A stretch of DNA of 64,000 bases, from contig NZ_SLYA01000001.1 in NCBI RefSeq assembly GCF_004340965.1, positions 744,001 through 808,000 on the forward strand. Direction: 5' to 3'. The translations under genes and the position numbers were made by a program. The stretch is from Sphingomonas sp. PP-CE-1A-559. GTDB taxonomy: Bacteria; Pseudomonadota; Alphaproteobacteria; Sphingomonadales; Sphingomonadaceae. Positions within the stretch are counted from its first letter, which is position 1. Each line of letters begins with the position of its first letter. A model generated the notes under the pieces. That model ran no database searches. It was given only the letters and a program-made list of their open reading frames with translations, and was not told where the DNA came from. This document shows positions 24,179 through 34,717 of this stretch, one piece after another.

Positions 24179-26209
24179 TTACTGGTCGAGGAAGCTCCGC
24201 ATCTTCCGTGACCGCGACGGATGCTTCAGCTTCCGCAGCGCCTTCGCCTCGATCTGGCGAATGCGCTCACGCGTAACCGAGAACTGCTGGCCGACTTCCT
24301 CGAGCGTGTGATCGGTGTTCATGCCGATGCCGAAACGCATGCGCAGCACGCGCTCTTCGCGCGGGGTGAGCGACGCCAGCACCCGCGTGACCGTCTCCTT
24401 GAGGTTCGCCTGGATCGCGGCGTCCACCGGGATGATCGCGTTCTTGTCCTCGATGAAGTCGCCGAGATGCGAATCCTCCTCGTCGCCGATCGGCGTTTCG
24501 AGGCTGATCGGCTCCTTGGCGATCTTCATCACCTTGCGCACCTTCTCGAGCGGCATGGAGAGGCGCTCGGCCATCTCCTCCGGGGTCGGCTCGCGGCCCT
24601 GCTCGTGGAGGAACTGGCGGCTGGTGCGGACCAGCTTGTTGATCGTCTCGATCATGTGGACCGGGATACGGATGGTCCGCGCCTGGTCCGCGATCGAGCG
24701 GGTGATCGCCTGGCGGATCCACCACGTCGCATAGGTGCTGAACTTGTAGCCGCGACGATACTCGAACTTGTCGACCGCCTTCATCAGGCCGATATTGCCC
24801 TCCTGGATGAGATCCAGGAACTGAAGGCCGCGGTTCGTGTATTTCTTGGCGATCGAGATCACCAGCCGCAGGTTCGCCTCGACCATCTCCTTCTTGGCGA
24901 TGCGCGCCTCGCGCTCGCCCTTCTGGACCATGTTGACGATCCGGCGGAACTCGGTGAGCGCCATGCCGGTCTGCTGCGTGATGTCGGCGATCTCGGCGCG
25001 GATGCGCTCGACCGCCTCGCCCTCGTTGGCGACGAACGCGGTCCACTTCTTGTCGACCTTGTTGACCGTCGTCAGCCAGTTCTCGTCGATCTCGTGACCG
25101 ATATAGCGATCGAGGAAGTCCTTGCGCGGCACCTTGTGGCGCTCGGCGAGGCGCAGCATCTGGCCGCCCAGCGCGGTCAGGCGACGGTTATAGGCATAGA
25201 GCTGATCGACCAGATATTCGATCTTGGCGTTATGGAACTGGACGCTCTCGACTTCCGCCGTGAGTTCCTCGCGCAGCTTCTGATACTTGCGCTCGTCGGC
25301 CGCGGAGAAATCGCCGCCGATGCCCATTGCGTCGACGCGGCTCTGCTGGATCTTGCTGAACTTCTTGTAGAGCGCGGTGATGCTGGCGAACCGCTCGAGC
25401 GCGATCGGCTTGAGCTGCTCCTCCATCTGCGCGAGGCTGAGGGTGTTGTCCTCCTCCTCGTCGTCCGATGCGCGGGGAGCACGACGCTCGCCGTCCTCGT
25501 CTTCGTCGGCGGACGGCTCTTCGGGCTCGGCCTCTTCCTTGAACGAGGGACCGGCGTTCTTCTCGCTGATCTCGCCATCGTCGGCTTCGCCGTCCTCGGC
25601 CATCGCTTCGGGGGCAGGGTCCTTCGACAGCATCGCGTCGAGATCCATGATCTCGCGCAGCTGCATCGTGCCCTCGTTCAGCGCGGTCGACCAGTCGATG
25701 ATCGCGTTGAAAGTGATCGGCGATTCGCACAGACCCAGGATCATCGTGTCGCGACCCGCCTCGATGCGCTTGGCGATCGCGATCTCGCCCTCGCGGCTGA
25801 GCAGCTCGACCGCGCCCATCTCGCGCAGGTACATGCGGACCGGATCGTCGGTGCGATCGATGGTCTCTTTCTTCTTCTCGATCGCGGGGCCTGTGTCGGC
25901 ATCCGCGTCGGCGGCCTCCGGCTCGTCCTCGTCGTCCTTGGCGGGCTCGGTCTCGCCGTCTTCACCAGCTTCGTCGTTCTCGACGATGTTGATGCCCATC
26001 TCGCTCAGCGCGGCGCTGATGTCCTCGATCTGGTCGGACGACATCTCGCCCTGCGGCAGCGCTTCGTTGAGCTGCTCATAGGTGATGTAGCCGCGCTTCT
26101 TGGCGCGCGCGATGACCTTCTTGATCGACGCATCGTTCATGTCGATCAGCGGCGCATCGCCGGTTTCGTTCGTCTCGGCGGGTTCCGCCATGTTCGCCTT
26201 AGCCATCAA
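24179..26209 (-). CDS. rpoD: RNA polymerase primary sigma factor RpoD (sigma-70)
   Basis: A 676-residue housekeeping sigma factor. Region 1.1 is near residues 20-80 ([20 protein letters not shown]), followed by a very acidic linker (80-120), region 1.2 ([20 protein letters not shown]), a long non-conserved region with more acidic stretches (200-300), regions 2-3 ([32 protein letters not shown]) and region 4 with the -35 recognition helix ([20 protein letters not shown]). The ATG overlaps the dnaG stop by four bases. Last gene of yqeY-DUF559-dnaG-rpoD. Confidence 0.97.
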   Translation of the reverse strand: MMAKANMAEPAETNETGDAPLIDMNDASIKKVIARAKKRGYITYEQLNEALPQGEMSSDQIEDISAALSEMGINIVENDEAGEDGETEPAKDDEDEPEAADADADTGPAIEKKKETIDRTDDPVRMYLREMGAVELLSREGEIAIAKRIEAGRDTMILGLCESPITFNAIIDWSTALNEGTMQLREIMDLDAMLSKDPAPEAMAEDGEADDGEISEKNAGPSFKEEAEPEEPSADEDEDGERRAPRASDDEEEDNTLSLAQMEEQLKPIALERFASITALYKKFSKIQQSRVDAMGIGGDFSAADERKYQKLREELTAEVESVQFHNAKIEYLVDQLYAYNRRLTALGGQMLRLAERHKVPRKDFLDRYIGHEIDENWLTTVNKVDKKWTAFVANEGEAVERIRAEIADITQQTGMALTEFRRIVNMVQKGEREARIAKKEMVEANLRLVISIAKKYTNRGLQFLDLIQEGNIGLMKAVDKFEYRRGYKFSTYATWWIRQAITRSIADQARTIRIPVHMIETINKLVRTSRQFLHEQGREPTPEEMAERLSMPLEKVRKVMKIAKEPISLETPIGDEEDSHLGDFIEDKNAIIPVDAAIQANLKETVTRVLASLTPREERVLRMRFGIGMNTDHTLEEVGQQFSVTRERIRQIEAKALRKLKHPSRSRKMRSFLDQ

Positions 26210-28068
26210 TCGCCCTCGGTACCCAACGCTCGGGCGTCTTCGTTCGACTGTACAAGATTTGCAAGTCGGACTTCCAACGCCTGTTTCTCTCTTACCATAG
26301 CCACTTGTCGTTCGAACGCATCTTCGGTGAAGTGCGTCTGCATCGCCGCGGTCGCCTGCTTGAGTGCCGCGTCTACCTCAGGGCGGGCGACCATGATCGC
26401 GATCGCCTCGTCGAGGTCGGCACGGACGCGGGCTGGATCGGCCGTGGTCTGCGTGAACGAATAGGGCATCGTATCGGCTCTCAACAGGTCACTCGCGACT
26501 GAATTGAAACCGGACCTCGCCAATATGGTGAGCAAGCGCCCGCTATCAAGCTTCTGGTCCTCAAGTGCAACATCTACGACCGCTTCGAACAATCGCCCGA
26601 GCGCGCCGTCGATCATTTGCAGCGAGCCGAGCACCTCCATGTGGCGCGCGATCTCGACCGGGTGGCGGATCAGGCCGGCGAGGACGGCCTTCGCCAATAC
26701 GCGGTCGATGCCGGTGGCGAGGAAGGCCTTCGCATCTTCGGTGACCGGTGCGGCGGGGGGCTTCCAGCCGCCTTTGGGGCGCTCGCCTCTGGGCACGAAT
26801 GGCGCGCGCACCGGTTTGAAATGCTCGTAGAAGCGGTTCTTGAACTCGGCGTGATATTGCTGCTTCACCGATGGGTCGGCGATGCCTTCCGCAACTTCGT
26901 GGAGGCGGCGCTTTAGGCCGGCGCGCTGTTCGGGGGTGTCGAGCGCCTCGGCGGCGACTTCGGACGCCCAGAGCCGGTCGACGAGCTGTTCGGGGGTCTT
27001 GAGCAACGCCTCGAACGCGCCGGGGCCGCCGGCACGGACGAGGTCGTCAGGGTCCTGGCCTTGGGGGAGCGTGACGAAGGCGAGGCTGCGGCCGGGCGCC
27101 AGTAGCGGGAGCGCGCGGTGGGCGGCCCTGAGCGACGCCTTCTGGCCGGCGCCGTCGCCGTCGAAGCAGAGCAGGGGGACGTCGACCATCCGCCACAGCC
27201 GTTCGAGCTGCGCTTCGGTGAGGGCGGTGCCGAGGGGGGCGACCGCTTCGCCGAAGCCGGCCTGGGCGAGTGCGATGACGTCCATATAGCCCTCGACCAC
27301 CAGCACGCGGCCCGACTTGCGCGAGGCGGGGGCTGCTCGATCGAGATTGTAGAGCGTGCGGCCCTTGTCGAAGAGTGGCGTGTCGGGGGAGTTGAGGTAT
27401 TTCGGCTCGCCGCCGTCGAGCACGCGACCGCCGAACGCGATCGTCCGGCCGCGGGGGTCGCGGATCGGGATCATCAGGCGGCCGCGGAACCGGTCGTACG
27501 GGTCCTTGCCCTCGACATTGATGAGCATGCCGGATTCGACCAGCATCGGGTCGCCGTACTCCTTCAGCGCGGTCTTGAGCTTGCCGCGGCTGTCGGGGGC
27601 GAACCCCATGCCGAATGCGCGCGCCGTCTCGGGTTTGATCCCGCGGCGGTTGAGAAGGGCGCGGGCTTCGGTGCCGGGGAGGCCGTTTAGTTGTTCCGTG
27701 AACCAGTCGGCGGCGTCGGACATGACCTCGTGCAGGCCCTTGGCGCGTTCGGCCTTGGCGGCGGACTGGCGGTCCATCGCGGGCATGTCCATGCCCGCCG
27801 CCTGGGCAAGCTCCTTTACCGCATCCATGAAGGGCAGGCCGCGCTGGTCGGTCATCCACTTGATCGCGTCGCCGTGCGCGGAGCAACCGAAGCAGTGGTA
27901 GAAGCCCTTGTCGTCGTTGACGTAGAAGGAGGGCGTCTTCTCGTTGTGGAACGGGCAGCAGCCCTTATGCTCGCGGCCGGCCTTGGTGAGCTTGGTGGTC
28001 TTGCCGACGAGGGCGCTGAGCGAGGTGCGGGCGCGGAGTTCGTCGAGGAATTGCGGGGTTAGGGCCAT
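26206..28068 (-). CDS. dnaG: DNA primase DnaG
   Basis: A 620-residue primase making RNA primers at the fork. The N-terminal CHC2 zinc finger ([24 protein letters not shown]) is followed by the catalytic core with the TOPRIM motif [15 protein letters not shown] near 260 and [10 protein letters not shown] near 305. The C-terminal helicase-binding part is weakly conserved. Start ATG 28068 lies inside the last codons of the DUF559 gene, a ten-base overlap, so primase translation may be coupled to it. Confidence 0.96.
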   Translation of the reverse strand: MALTPQFLDELRARTSLSALVGKTTKLTKAGREHKGCCPFHNEKTPSFYVNDDKGFYHCFGCSAHGDAIKWMTDQRGLPFMDAVKELAQAAGMDMPAMDRQSAAKAERAKGLHEVMSDAADWFTEQLNGLPGTEARALLNRRGIKPETARAFGMGFAPDSRGKLKTALKEYGDPMLVESGMLINVEGKDPYDRFRGRLMIPIRDPRGRTIAFGGRVLDGGEPKYLNSPDTPLFDKGRTLYNLDRAAPASRKSGRVLVVEGYMDVIALAQAGFGEAVAPLGTALTEAQLERLWRMVDVPLLCFDGDGAGQKASLRAAHRALPLLAPGRSLAFVTLPQGQDPDDLVRAGGPGAFEALLKTPEQLVDRLWASEVAAEALDTPEQRAGLKRRLHEVAEGIADPSVKQQYHAEFKNRFYEHFKPVRAPFVPRGERPKGGWKPPAAPVTEDAKAFLATGIDRVLAKAVLAGLIRHPVEIARHMEVLGSLQMIDGALGRLFEAVVDVALEDQKLDSGRLLTILARSGFNSVASDLLRADTMPYSFTQTTADPARVRADLDEAIAIMVARPEVDAALKQATAAMQTHFTEDAFERQVAMVREKQALEVRLANLVQSNEDARALGTEGD

Positions 28069-28544
28069 GGGGTGACTTTGGTGGGGGTGGTTTGTGCGGC
28101 CAGGCCCTCCCCCGACCCCTCCCGCAGGCGGGAGGGGAGTAGAAGGGAAGTTGCGTTCGCGGCGGGCGGAACCGAATCCCCCTTCCGCTTGCGGGAGGGG
28201 TTAGGGGAGGGGCGTTCCGCGAGCACGCGCCCGATCTCGGCCACCACGCCTTCGATCCGCTCCAAAACGTCGTTGTTCCAGAACCGGATCACACGGTAGC
28301 CTTGTTGTTCGATGAAGTGCGTCCGCCGGGCGTCATCGTCGGACTGCCAGCCATGCTGTCCGCCGTCGACCTCGACCACGAGCTTCGTAGCACGGGACAC
28401 GAAGTCGCAGATGAACGGACCTATCGGGACTTGGCGATTGAACCGCACGCCGGAGGTTCGGCGTGCGGCGAGGTGCTGCCACAGCGCGCTCTCTGCACGC
28501 GTCGGGTTGGTGCGGAGTGCTCGGATTCGGGTGCGTTGTTCCAA
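28059..28544 (-). CDS. DUF559 (Vsr-like endonuclease fold) protein with repeat-derived tail
   Basis: 161 residues. The core (1-110) is a DUF559 domain: RALRTNPTRAESALWQHLAA, GVRFNRQVPIGPFICDFVS, KLVVEVDGGQH and GYRVIRFWNNDVL, carrying the D/ExD-type residues of the restriction-endonuclease fold. The start is TTG 28544, chosen because AGGAG lies at the right distance and the core begins there. The last 50 residues (PSPNPSRKRKGD ... LLLPSRLREGSGEG) are translated from a family E palindrome. Family function is unsettled; it may process nucleic acid. It sits unusually between yqeY and dnaG. Confidence 0.8.
   Translation of the reverse strand: MEQRTRIRALRTNPTRAESALWQHLAARRTSGVRFNRQVPIGPFICDFVSRATKLVVEVDGGQHGWQSDDDARRTHFIEQQGYRVIRFWNNDVLERIEGVVAEIGRVLAERPSPNPSRKRKGDSVPPAANATSLLLPSRLREGSGEGLAAQTTPTKVTPWP
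28103..28213. repeat. Palindromic repeat, family E (copy 4), inside DUF559 gene
   Basis: CCCTCCCCCGACCCCTCCCG with GCAGGCGGGAGGGG pairs with CCCCCTTCCGCTTGCGGGAG and GGGTTAGGGGAGGG. The whole element is coding for the C-terminal tail of the DUF559 protein. Confidence 0.85.
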
Positions 28545-28568
28545 TGCTCCGTCTCCTGTGTGGCAAAG

Positions 28569-28608
28569 CCCTCCCCCGACCCCTCCCGCAGGCGGGAGGG
28601 GAGCAGAA
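28569..28608. repeat. Half element of family E
   Basis: CCCTCCCCCGACCCCTCCCG, CAGGCGGGAGGGGAGCAGAA. One arm only, directly after the yqeY stop at 28610. Together with 28103-28213 it brackets the DUF559 core. Confidence 0.7.
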
Positions 28609-28609
28609 T

Positions 28610-29062
28610 TTACGACAGCGCTGCCTTTACCAGGCCGCTCGCCTTGCTCATGTCCAGTTCGCTTGCGTGGCGCGCCTTCAGTTCCGCCATCACGCGGCCC
28701 ATGTCCTTCATCCCGGTCGCGCCGAGTTCGGCCTTGATCGCCTCGATCGCCGCCGACGTCTCCGCCTCGCTCATCTGCTGTGGCAGGAAGCGCTCGATCA
28801 CCGCGACCTCCGCGGTCTCTGCATCGGCGAGCTCCTGGCGGCCGCCCTTCGAGAACATCTCGATCGACTCGCGGCGCTGCTTGACCATCTTCTGCAGCAC
28901 TTCGACCACCAGCGCGTCGTCGCTCTCGGGGGCCTTTCCGGTGCGCGCCTCGATGTCGCGGTTCTTGATTGCGGCCTGGATCAACGAGATAGCGTTGCGG
29001 CTCTGCTTGTCGCCGGCCTTCATGGCGGTCAGCTGCGCAGCCTTGATGTCGTCGCGAATCAT
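28610..29062 (-). CDS. GatB/YqeY domain-containing protein
   Basis: 150 residues. It begins MIRDDIKAAQLTAMKAGDK and carries LLQ/SLIQAAIKNRDIEARTG-type and ERFLPQQMSEAE motifs of the YqeY family, which is related to the tail domain of the GatB amidotransferase subunit and may touch tRNA. YqeY is often encoded upstream of dnaG-rpoD, as here. Cytoplasmic, precise role unknown. Divergent from carA. Confidence 0.9.
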   Translation of the reverse strand: MIRDDIKAAQLTAMKAGDKQSRNAISLIQAAIKNRDIEARTGKAPESDDALVVEVLQKMVKQRRESIEMFSKGGRQELADAETAEVAVIERFLPQQMSEAETSAAIEAIKAELGATGMKDMGRVMAELKARHASELDMSKASGLVKAALS

Positions 29063-29203
29063 GTACTGGTCTTTCAGGTGGTTCGTGCGTAGCCCGACGG
29101 GATAGCGCGTCCGCCGCCCGTTTAACAGATTGACGCTGCGGCACGCCGGCCTTAGCGGACACCACTTAGCGACATCGTCAACGTAAAGAGAGTGCCCAGC
29201 CTG

Positions 29204-30514
29204 ATGGCCGACGCCCAGCCTATAGCCATGCCTGCCGGTGCAACAGGCGTCCTGGTCCTCGCCAATGGCGACGTGATCTGGGGTCGCGGGTTCGGCGCAG
29301 AGGGCAGTGCGGTCGGCGAAGTGTGCTTCCACACCGCGATGACCGGCTATCAGGAGGTGCTGACCGACCCGTCTTTCGCCGGGCAGATGATCTGCTTCAC
29401 GTTTCCGCACATCGGCAATGTCGGCGCAAATCCCGACGACGTCGAGGCGGACGACCCGCACGCGCTCGGCATCATCGTCCGCGAGGACGTGACGCAGCCG
29501 TCGAGCTTCCGCGCGGTCGAGGGGCTGGATGGCTGGATGAAGCGGCATGCGCGGATCGGCCTCTCGGGGGTCGACACGCGCGCGCTGACGCGGCGGATCC
29601 GGGTGGCGGGCGCGCCTAACGGCGTGATCGCGCATTCGGCTAGCGGCGAGTTCGACGTGGCCGCGTTGCTGGCGATGGCGCGCGCCTGGCCGGGGCTGGA
29701 GGGCATGGACCTCGCCAAGGATGTCTCGACCGAGATGCATTATGGCTGGGGTGAGGATGCTCCCGGCGGGGTTTGGAAGCTAGGCTTCGGCTACGGGGAC
29801 AGCTCGCCAGCAGGAGAGGGTGCTTCTGCTCCCCTCCCGCTTGCGGGAGGGGTCGGGGGAGGGGCTGACCAATCAGCGCCGATGCCGCCTGAGGCCATGC
29901 CCTCCCCCAACCCCTCCCGCTCCGCGGAAGGGGAGCAGAAGGCCCGCCCCCACGTCGTCGCGATCGATTACGGCAGCAAGCGCAACATCTTCCGCAACCT
30001 CGTCGAGGCAGGCGCCAAGGTCTCCGTCGTCTCCGCCACCGCCAGCTTCGACGACGTGATGGCGCTCGCCCCCGACGGCATCTTCCTGTCGAACGGCCCC
30101 GGCGATCCCGCTGCGACCGCCGAATACGCGGTGCCGGTGATCCGCCAGCTGCTGGAGACGGGCAAGCCGCTGTTCGGCATCTGCCTCGGCCATCAGTTGC
30201 TCGGCCTCGCGGTCGGCGCGACCACGACCAAGATGTTCCAGGGCCACCGCGGCGCCAACCACCCGGTCAAGCGCCTGTCCGACGGCGCGGTCGAAATCAC
30301 CAGCATGAACCACGGCTTCGCGGTCGAGCGCGAAAGCCTGCCGGCCAATGTCCGCGAGACGCATGTGTCGCTGTTCGATGGATCGAACGCGGGGCTGGAG
30401 CTGACCGATCGGAACGCGTTCTCGGTGCAGTATCATCCGGAAGCGAGTCCAGGGCCGCAGGACAGCCTGTATCTGTTCGAGAAGTTCGTTGGATCGCTGG
30501 TTAGCGCGGCATGA
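29204..30514 (+). CDS. carA: Carbamoyl-phosphate synthase small chain with a repeat-derived insert
   Basis: 436 residues; about 396 without the insert, the family's usual size. It removes amide nitrogen from glutamine for arginine and pyrimidine synthesis. The N-terminal CPSase domain (1-200) has EGSAVGEVCFHTAMTGYQEV and GVDTRALTRRIR. The glutaminase domain (250-436) has FGICLGHQLLG with the nucleophile Cys and QYHPEASPGP with the catalytic His. Residues about 207-246 (ASAPLPLAGGVGGGADQSA ... EGEQK) come from a family E palindrome and lie in the linker between domains. ATG 29204 is used; GTG 29192 is possible. Confidence 0.95.
   Translation: MADAQPIAMPAGATGVLVLANGDVIWGRGFGAEGSAVGEVCFHTAMTGYQEVLTDPSFAGQMICFTFPHIGNVGANPDDVEADDPHALGIIVREDVTQPSSFRAVEGLDGWMKRHARIGLSGVDTRALTRRIRVAGAPNGVIAHSASGEFDVAALLAMARAWPGLEGMDLAKDVSTEMHYGWGEDAPGGVWKLGFGYGDSSPAGEGASAPLPLAGGVGGGADQSAPMPPEAMPSPNPSRSAEGEQKARPHVVAIDYGSKRNIFRNLVEAGAKVSVVSATASFDDVMALAPDGIFLSNGPGDPAATAEYAVPVIRQLLETGKPLFGICLGHQLLGLAVGATTTKMFQGHRGANHPVKRLSDGAVEITSMNHGFAVERESLPANVRETHVSLFDGSNAGLELTDRNAFSVQYHPEASPGPQDSLYLFEKFVGSLVSAA
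29822..29941. repeat. Palindromic repeat, family E (copy 5), in frame within carA
   Basis: GCTTCTGCTCCCCTCCCGCT at the left pairs with the inverted GGAAGGGGAGCAGAAGGC at the right, across inner arms GCGGGAGGGGTCGGGGGAGG and CCTCCCCCAACCCCTCCCGC. The element is 120 bases, exactly 40 codons, without stop. Confidence 0.9.
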
Positions 30515-30828
30515 TGCAAGCGATGCCACCGCCGGCAGCGTACCATTGCGTCAAACCGGACGCTCCCGAAGCTACCGGAGCGAAAATGGTGGTCACCGTA
30601 AGCGGTGAAGTTGCGACGATGGCAGCATTTCTTACTGAAGCAAAGAAATGGTCCAACTTCAAACTTCAGGCCGATGCCCAATCGAACGGCATTCGCTTCG
30701 TCCGCATGACTGCATCAGGTTCGACGCCGTACCGAGATATCGGTGGTCTGATCTACACCGCTCAAGTTCGGCAACTGACAGTCACGATGAATTCTGAGCC
30801 GCCAATCTGCGGGATGGAAGAAAACTAA
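30511..30828 (+). CDS. Small hypothetical protein between carA and carB
   Basis: 105 residues with no recognised domain. The ATG overlaps the carA stop by four bases (ATGATG), and its own TAA shares one base with the carB ATG (TAATG), so it is fully coupled inside the carAB operon. It has no signal peptide or membrane helix. It contains [20 protein letters not shown] and [20 protein letters not shown], which look like a small alpha/beta domain. Base use is less GC-rich than carA and carB. It may be an acquired insertion; a role in carbamoyl phosphate metabolism is not supported by sequence. Confidence 0.75.
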   Translation: MMQAMPPPAAYHCVKPDAPEATGAKMVVTVSGEVATMAAFLTEAKKWSNFKLQADAQSNGIRFVRMTASGSTPYRDIGGLIYTAQVRQLTVTMNSEPPICGMEEN

Positions 30829-33800
30829 TGCCAAAACGCACCGACATCTCCTCGATCCTCGTCATCGGCGCAGGACCTATCGTCATCGGCCAGGCGTGCG
30901 AGTTCGATTATTCGGGCACGCAGGCGATCAAGGCGTTGAAGGAGGAGGGCTATCGTATCGTCCTCGTCAATTCGAACCCCGCCACGATCATGACCGATCC
31001 CGAGCTGGCCGACGCGACCTATGTCGAGCCGATCACGCCCGCGATCGTCGCCAAGATCATCGAGAAGGAGCGGCCTGACGCGATCCTGCCGACGATGGGC
31101 GGGCAGACCGCGCTAAATACCGCGCTCGCGCTGTTCCATGACGGGACGCTCGAGAAGTTCGGCGTGACGATGATCGGGGCGGATGCCGATGCGATCGACA
31201 TGGCGGAGGACCGGCTGAAGTTCCGCGACGCGATGGACCGGATCGGGCTGGAAAGCGCGCGCTCGGCGATCGCCCATACTGTCGAGGAAGCGCTCGAAGG
31301 GCTTGAGAAGACCGGGCTTCCGTCGATCATCAGGCCGAGCTTCACGATGGGCGGCTCGGGCGGCGGCATTGCGTATAACCGCGAGGAGTTCATCGCGATC
31401 GTACGCAACGGGCTCGACCTGTCGCCGACCACCGAGGTGCTGATCGAGGAATCGCTGCTCGGCTGGAAAGAATACGAGATGGAGGTGGTGCGCGATCGCA
31501 ACGACAACGCGATCATCATCTGCTCGATCGAGAACGTCGATCCGATGGGCGTCCACACCGGCGACTCGATCACGGTCGCGCCGGCGCTGACGCTGACCGA
31601 CAAGGAATACCAGATCATGCGCAACGCATCGATCGCGGTGTTGCGCGAAATCGGTGTCGAGACAGGCGGTTCGAACGTCCAGTTCGCGGTGAATCCGAAG
31701 GACGGCCGGCTGGTCGTCATCGAGATGAACCCGCGCGTTTCGCGCTCGTCCGCGCTGGCGTCGAAGGCGACCGGCTTCCCGATCGCGAAGGTCGCGGCGA
31801 AGCTGGCGGTCGGCTACACGCTCGACGAGATCGAGAACGACATTACGGGGGCAACGCCTGCCGCGTTCGAGCCGACGATCGATTACGTCGTGACCAAGAT
31901 TCCGCGGTTCGCGTTCGAGAAGTTCAAGGGCGCGTCGAACACGCTCGGCACCGCGATGAAGTCGGTCGGCGAGGTGATGGCGATCGGTCGCAACATCCAC
32001 GAGTCGATGCAGAAGGCGTTGCGCGGGCTCGAGACGGGCCTGTCGGGGTTCAACCAGGTCGATCATCTGGTTGGGGCACCTCGTGCGGAGATCGAGGCGG
32101 CGCTGGCCGTCGCGACGCCGGACCGGTTGCTGGTCGCGGCTCAAGCGTTGCGCGAGGGCTTCACGGTCGCCGAGGTGCATGCGATCGCCAAATACGATCC
32201 GTGGTTCCTGGAGCGGATCGCCGAGATCATCGCGGCCGAGGCCGAGGTGATGAAGGACGGCCTGCCGATCGACGCGCCGGGTATGCGCCGCCTGAAGAGC
32301 ATGGGGTTCAGCGACAAGCGGCTCGCATGGCTGGCGCTGCAATCGGCCAACCTGCGCGGGATGAACCGCGGGATCGCGCGCGGCTCGGGGCTGATCCACG
32401 AGGTCGTCAAGGCGATGACCGGCGGCGTGACCGAGGAGGAGGTGCGCCAGCATCGCCTGAAGCTCGGCGTGCGGCCGGTGTTCAAGCGGATCGATACGTG
32501 CGCGGCCGAATTCGATGCGAAGACGCCGTATATGTATTCGACCTACGAGGCGCCGAGCTTCGGCGAACCCGAGAACGAGTCCGAGCCGACCGATCGCAAG
32601 AAGATCGTGATCTTGGGCGGCGGGCCCAACCGGATCGGGCAGGGGATCGAGTTCGATTATTGCTGCTGCCATGCGTGCTTTGCGCTGGCGGATGCGGGCT
32701 ATGAGACGATCATGGTCAACTGCAACCCGGAGACGGTGTCGACCGATTACGACACTAGCGACCGGCTGTATTTCGAGCCGCTGACTGCCGAGGACGTGCT
32801 GGAGATCCTGCATGTCGAGCAGCAGAACGGCACTTTGGTGGGCGTGATCGTGCAGTTCGGTGGGCAGACGCCGCTGAACCTTGCGCGCGCGCTCGAGGCG
32901 GCGGGCATCCCGATCCTGGGGACGACGCCGGACGCGATCGATCTGGCGGAGGACCGCGAGCGGTTCGCGGCGCTGATCACCAAGCTCGGGCTGTTGCAGC
33001 CGGCCAACGGCCTGGCGCGGAGCCGGGACGAGGCGGTCGCGGCGGCGGAGCGGATCGGCTATCCGGTGCTGATGCGGCCGTCTTATGTGCTCGGTGGTCG
33101 GGCGATGGAGATCGTCGATACGATCGGGCAGCTCGAGCATTACATCGCCACCGCGGTGCAGGTGTCGGGCGACTCGCCGGTGCTGATCGACCAGTATCTG
33201 CGCGATGCGATCGAGGTCGATGTCGACGCGATCTGCGACGGGACCGACGTGGTGGTCGCGGGCGTGTTGCAGCATATCGAGGAGGCGGGCGTCCATTCGG
33301 GCGACTCGGCGTGCTCGATCCCGCCATATTCGCTGTCGGCGGAGATCATCGCGGAGATCGAGCGGCAGACGGTTGCGCTCGCGCATGCCTTGTCGGTGGT
33401 CGGGCTGATGAACATCCAGTTCGCGGTGAAGGACGGCCTGGTCTACCTCATCGAGGTGAACCCGCGTGCGTCGCGGACCGTGCCGTTCGTCGCCAAGGCG
33501 ATCGGCGCGCCCATCGCCAAGATCGCCGCGCGCGTCATGGCGGGCGAGAAGCTGGTCAACCTCCCGAAGATCGACCGGCATATCGACTATTATGCGGTGA
33601 AGGAGGCGGTGTTCCCCTTCAACAAGTTCCCCGGCGTCGATCCGGTGCTGTCACCGGAAATGAAGTCGACCGGCGAAGTCATGGGAATCGATCCCGATTT
33701 CACGATCGCGTTCGCGAAGGCTCAGCTTGGCGCGGGGACGATCCTGCCGACCAAGGGCAGCGTCTTCGTCAGCGTGAAGGACGGCGACAAGGCGATGATC

Positions 33801-34160
33801 GTCGAGGCGGTGAAGGCGCTGGTCGATACCGGCTTCTCGATCGTCGCGACCGGTGGGACGGCGGATCATCTCGCGCTTGCCGGCTTGCCGGTCGAGAAGG
33901 TCAACAAGGTGGCGCAGGGTCGGCCGCATATCGTCGACCGGATCAAGGATGGCGATATCGCGCTGATCTTCAATACCACCGAGGGGTGGCAGAGCCTGAA
34001 GGACTCGCAGCCGATCCGCGCTTCCGCGCTGGGACAACGCATTCCGTACTTCACGACCGCGCCGGCTTCGCTCGAAGCGGCGAAGGCGATCGCCAAGCTT
34101 TCGACGCACAGCCTTGAAGTACGGCCGCTGCAATCCTATTATTCGCAGTCGCACGACTGA
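30828..34160 (+). CDS. carB: Carbamoyl-phosphate synthase large chain
   Basis: 1110 residues. Two homologous ATP-grasp halves each phosphorylate: bicarbonate ([20 protein letters not shown] near 12, [15 protein letters not shown] near 175) and carbamate ([20 protein letters not shown] near 595, [14 protein letters not shown] near 750). An oligomerisation segment separates them. The C-terminal MGS-like allosteric domain (about 970-1080, [16 protein letters not shown]) would bind UMP or ornithine-type effectors. It acts with carA to make carbamoyl phosphate. Normal length, no lesion. Confidence 0.97.
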   Translation: MPKRTDISSILVIGAGPIVIGQACEFDYSGTQAIKALKEEGYRIVLVNSNPATIMTDPELADATYVEPITPAIVAKIIEKERPDAILPTMGGQTALNTALALFHDGTLEKFGVTMIGADADAIDMAEDRLKFRDAMDRIGLESARSAIAHTVEEALEGLEKTGLPSIIRPSFTMGGSGGGIAYNREEFIAIVRNGLDLSPTTEVLIEESLLGWKEYEMEVVRDRNDNAIIICSIENVDPMGVHTGDSITVAPALTLTDKEYQIMRNASIAVLREIGVETGGSNVQFAVNPKDGRLVVIEMNPRVSRSSALASKATGFPIAKVAAKLAVGYTLDEIENDITGATPAAFEPTIDYVVTKIPRFAFEKFKGASNTLGTAMKSVGEVMAIGRNIHESMQKALRGLETGLSGFNQVDHLVGAPRAEIEAALAVATPDRLLVAAQALREGFTVAEVHAIAKYDPWFLERIAEIIAAEAEVMKDGLPIDAPGMRRLKSMGFSDKRLAWLALQSANLRGMNRGIARGSGLIHEVVKAMTGGVTEEEVRQHRLKLGVRPVFKRIDTCAAEFDAKTPYMYSTYEAPSFGEPENESEPTDRKKIVILGGGPNRIGQGIEFDYCCCHACFALADAGYETIMVNCNPETVSTDYDTSDRLYFEPLTAEDVLEILHVEQQNGTLVGVIVQFGGQTPLNLARALEAAGIPILGTTPDAIDLAEDRERFAALITKLGLLQPANGLARSRDEAVAAAERIGYPVLMRPSYVLGGRAMEIVDTIGQLEHYIATAVQVSGDSPVLIDQYLRDAIEVDVDAICDGTDVVVAGVLQHIEEAGVHSGDSACSIPPYSLSAEIIAEIERQTVALAHALSVVGLMNIQFAVKDGLVYLIEVNPRASRTVPFVAKAIGAPIAKIAARVMAGEKLVNLPKIDRHIDYYAVKEAVFPFNKFPGVDPVLSPEMKSTGEVMGIDPDFTIAFAKAQLGAGTILPTKGSVFVSVKDGDKAMIVEAVKALVDTGFSIVATGGTADHLALAGLPVEKVNKVAQGRPHIVDRIKDGDIALIFNTTEGWQSLKDSQPIRASALGQRIPYFTTAPASLEAAKAIAKLSTHSLEVRPLQSYYSQSHD

Positions 34161-34235
34161 TCCCGACATGAGAATGATGTGTGGGCGGGGCTGGTACAGG
34201 GCCTCGCGCGGGGAAATGGATTTGGGGACGAGATG

Positions 34236-34712
34236 ATGGCGACCGTCGAAAAGATGCCGATGCTGCAGGAAGGCTATGAGACGCTGAGCGCGGATCTGAA
34301 GCGCCTGAAAGCCGAACGTCCGACGATCGTCGACGCGATCGAAGAGGCGCGCGCACACGGCGACCTGAGCGAGAACGCGGAATATCATGCCGCGAAGGAG
34401 CGGCAGGGCCAGGTCGAGGCATCGATCTCCGACATCGAGGACAAGCTGAGCCGCGCGCAGATCATCGACCCGAAGGACTTGTCGGGCGACAAGGTCGTGT
34501 TCGGCGCGACGGTGACATTGCTCGACGAGAACGACAAGCCGGTAAAGTATCAGATCGTCGGTCAGACCGAGGCGAACGCAAAGACGGGCCGCATCTCGTA
34601 CAATTCGCCGCTGGGGCGTGGGTTGATCGGGCGGAAACTCGACGAAGAGGTCGAGGTTACGGTGCCGGCCGGCGAGCGTTATTACGTCGTCTCCAAGATC
34701 GAGTTCATCTGA
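34236..34712 (+). CDS. greA: Transcription elongation factor GreA
   Basis: 158 residues, the canonical length. The N-terminal coiled coil ([40 protein letters not shown]) reaches the polymerase active site to cleave backtracked RNA, and its tip carries the acidic DLSENAEY residues. The C-terminal FKBP-like domain includes [23 protein letters not shown] 34236 is preferred, with an adjacent ATG at 34233. It follows carB closely and precedes the rhomboid gene by five bases. Confidence 0.96.
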   Translation: MATVEKMPMLQEGYETLSADLKRLKAERPTIVDAIEEARAHGDLSENAEYHAAKERQGQVEASISDIEDKLSRAQIIDPKDLSGDKVVFGATVTLLDENDKPVKYQIVGQTEANAKTGRISYNSPLGRGLIGRKLDEEVEVTVPAGERYYVVSKIEFI

Positions 34713-34717
34713 GCCTT

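Noticed and set aside
24221..26464. 747-codon plus-strand frame across rpoD
   Set aside because: rpoD regions 1.1-4 are all intact on the other strand. The plus frame is a Leu/Arg/Asp-rich mirror.
31113..33581. 822-codon minus-strand frame inside carB
   Set aside because: carB is complete and conserved on the plus strand. The antisense frame is compositionally biased and has no homology-like motifs.
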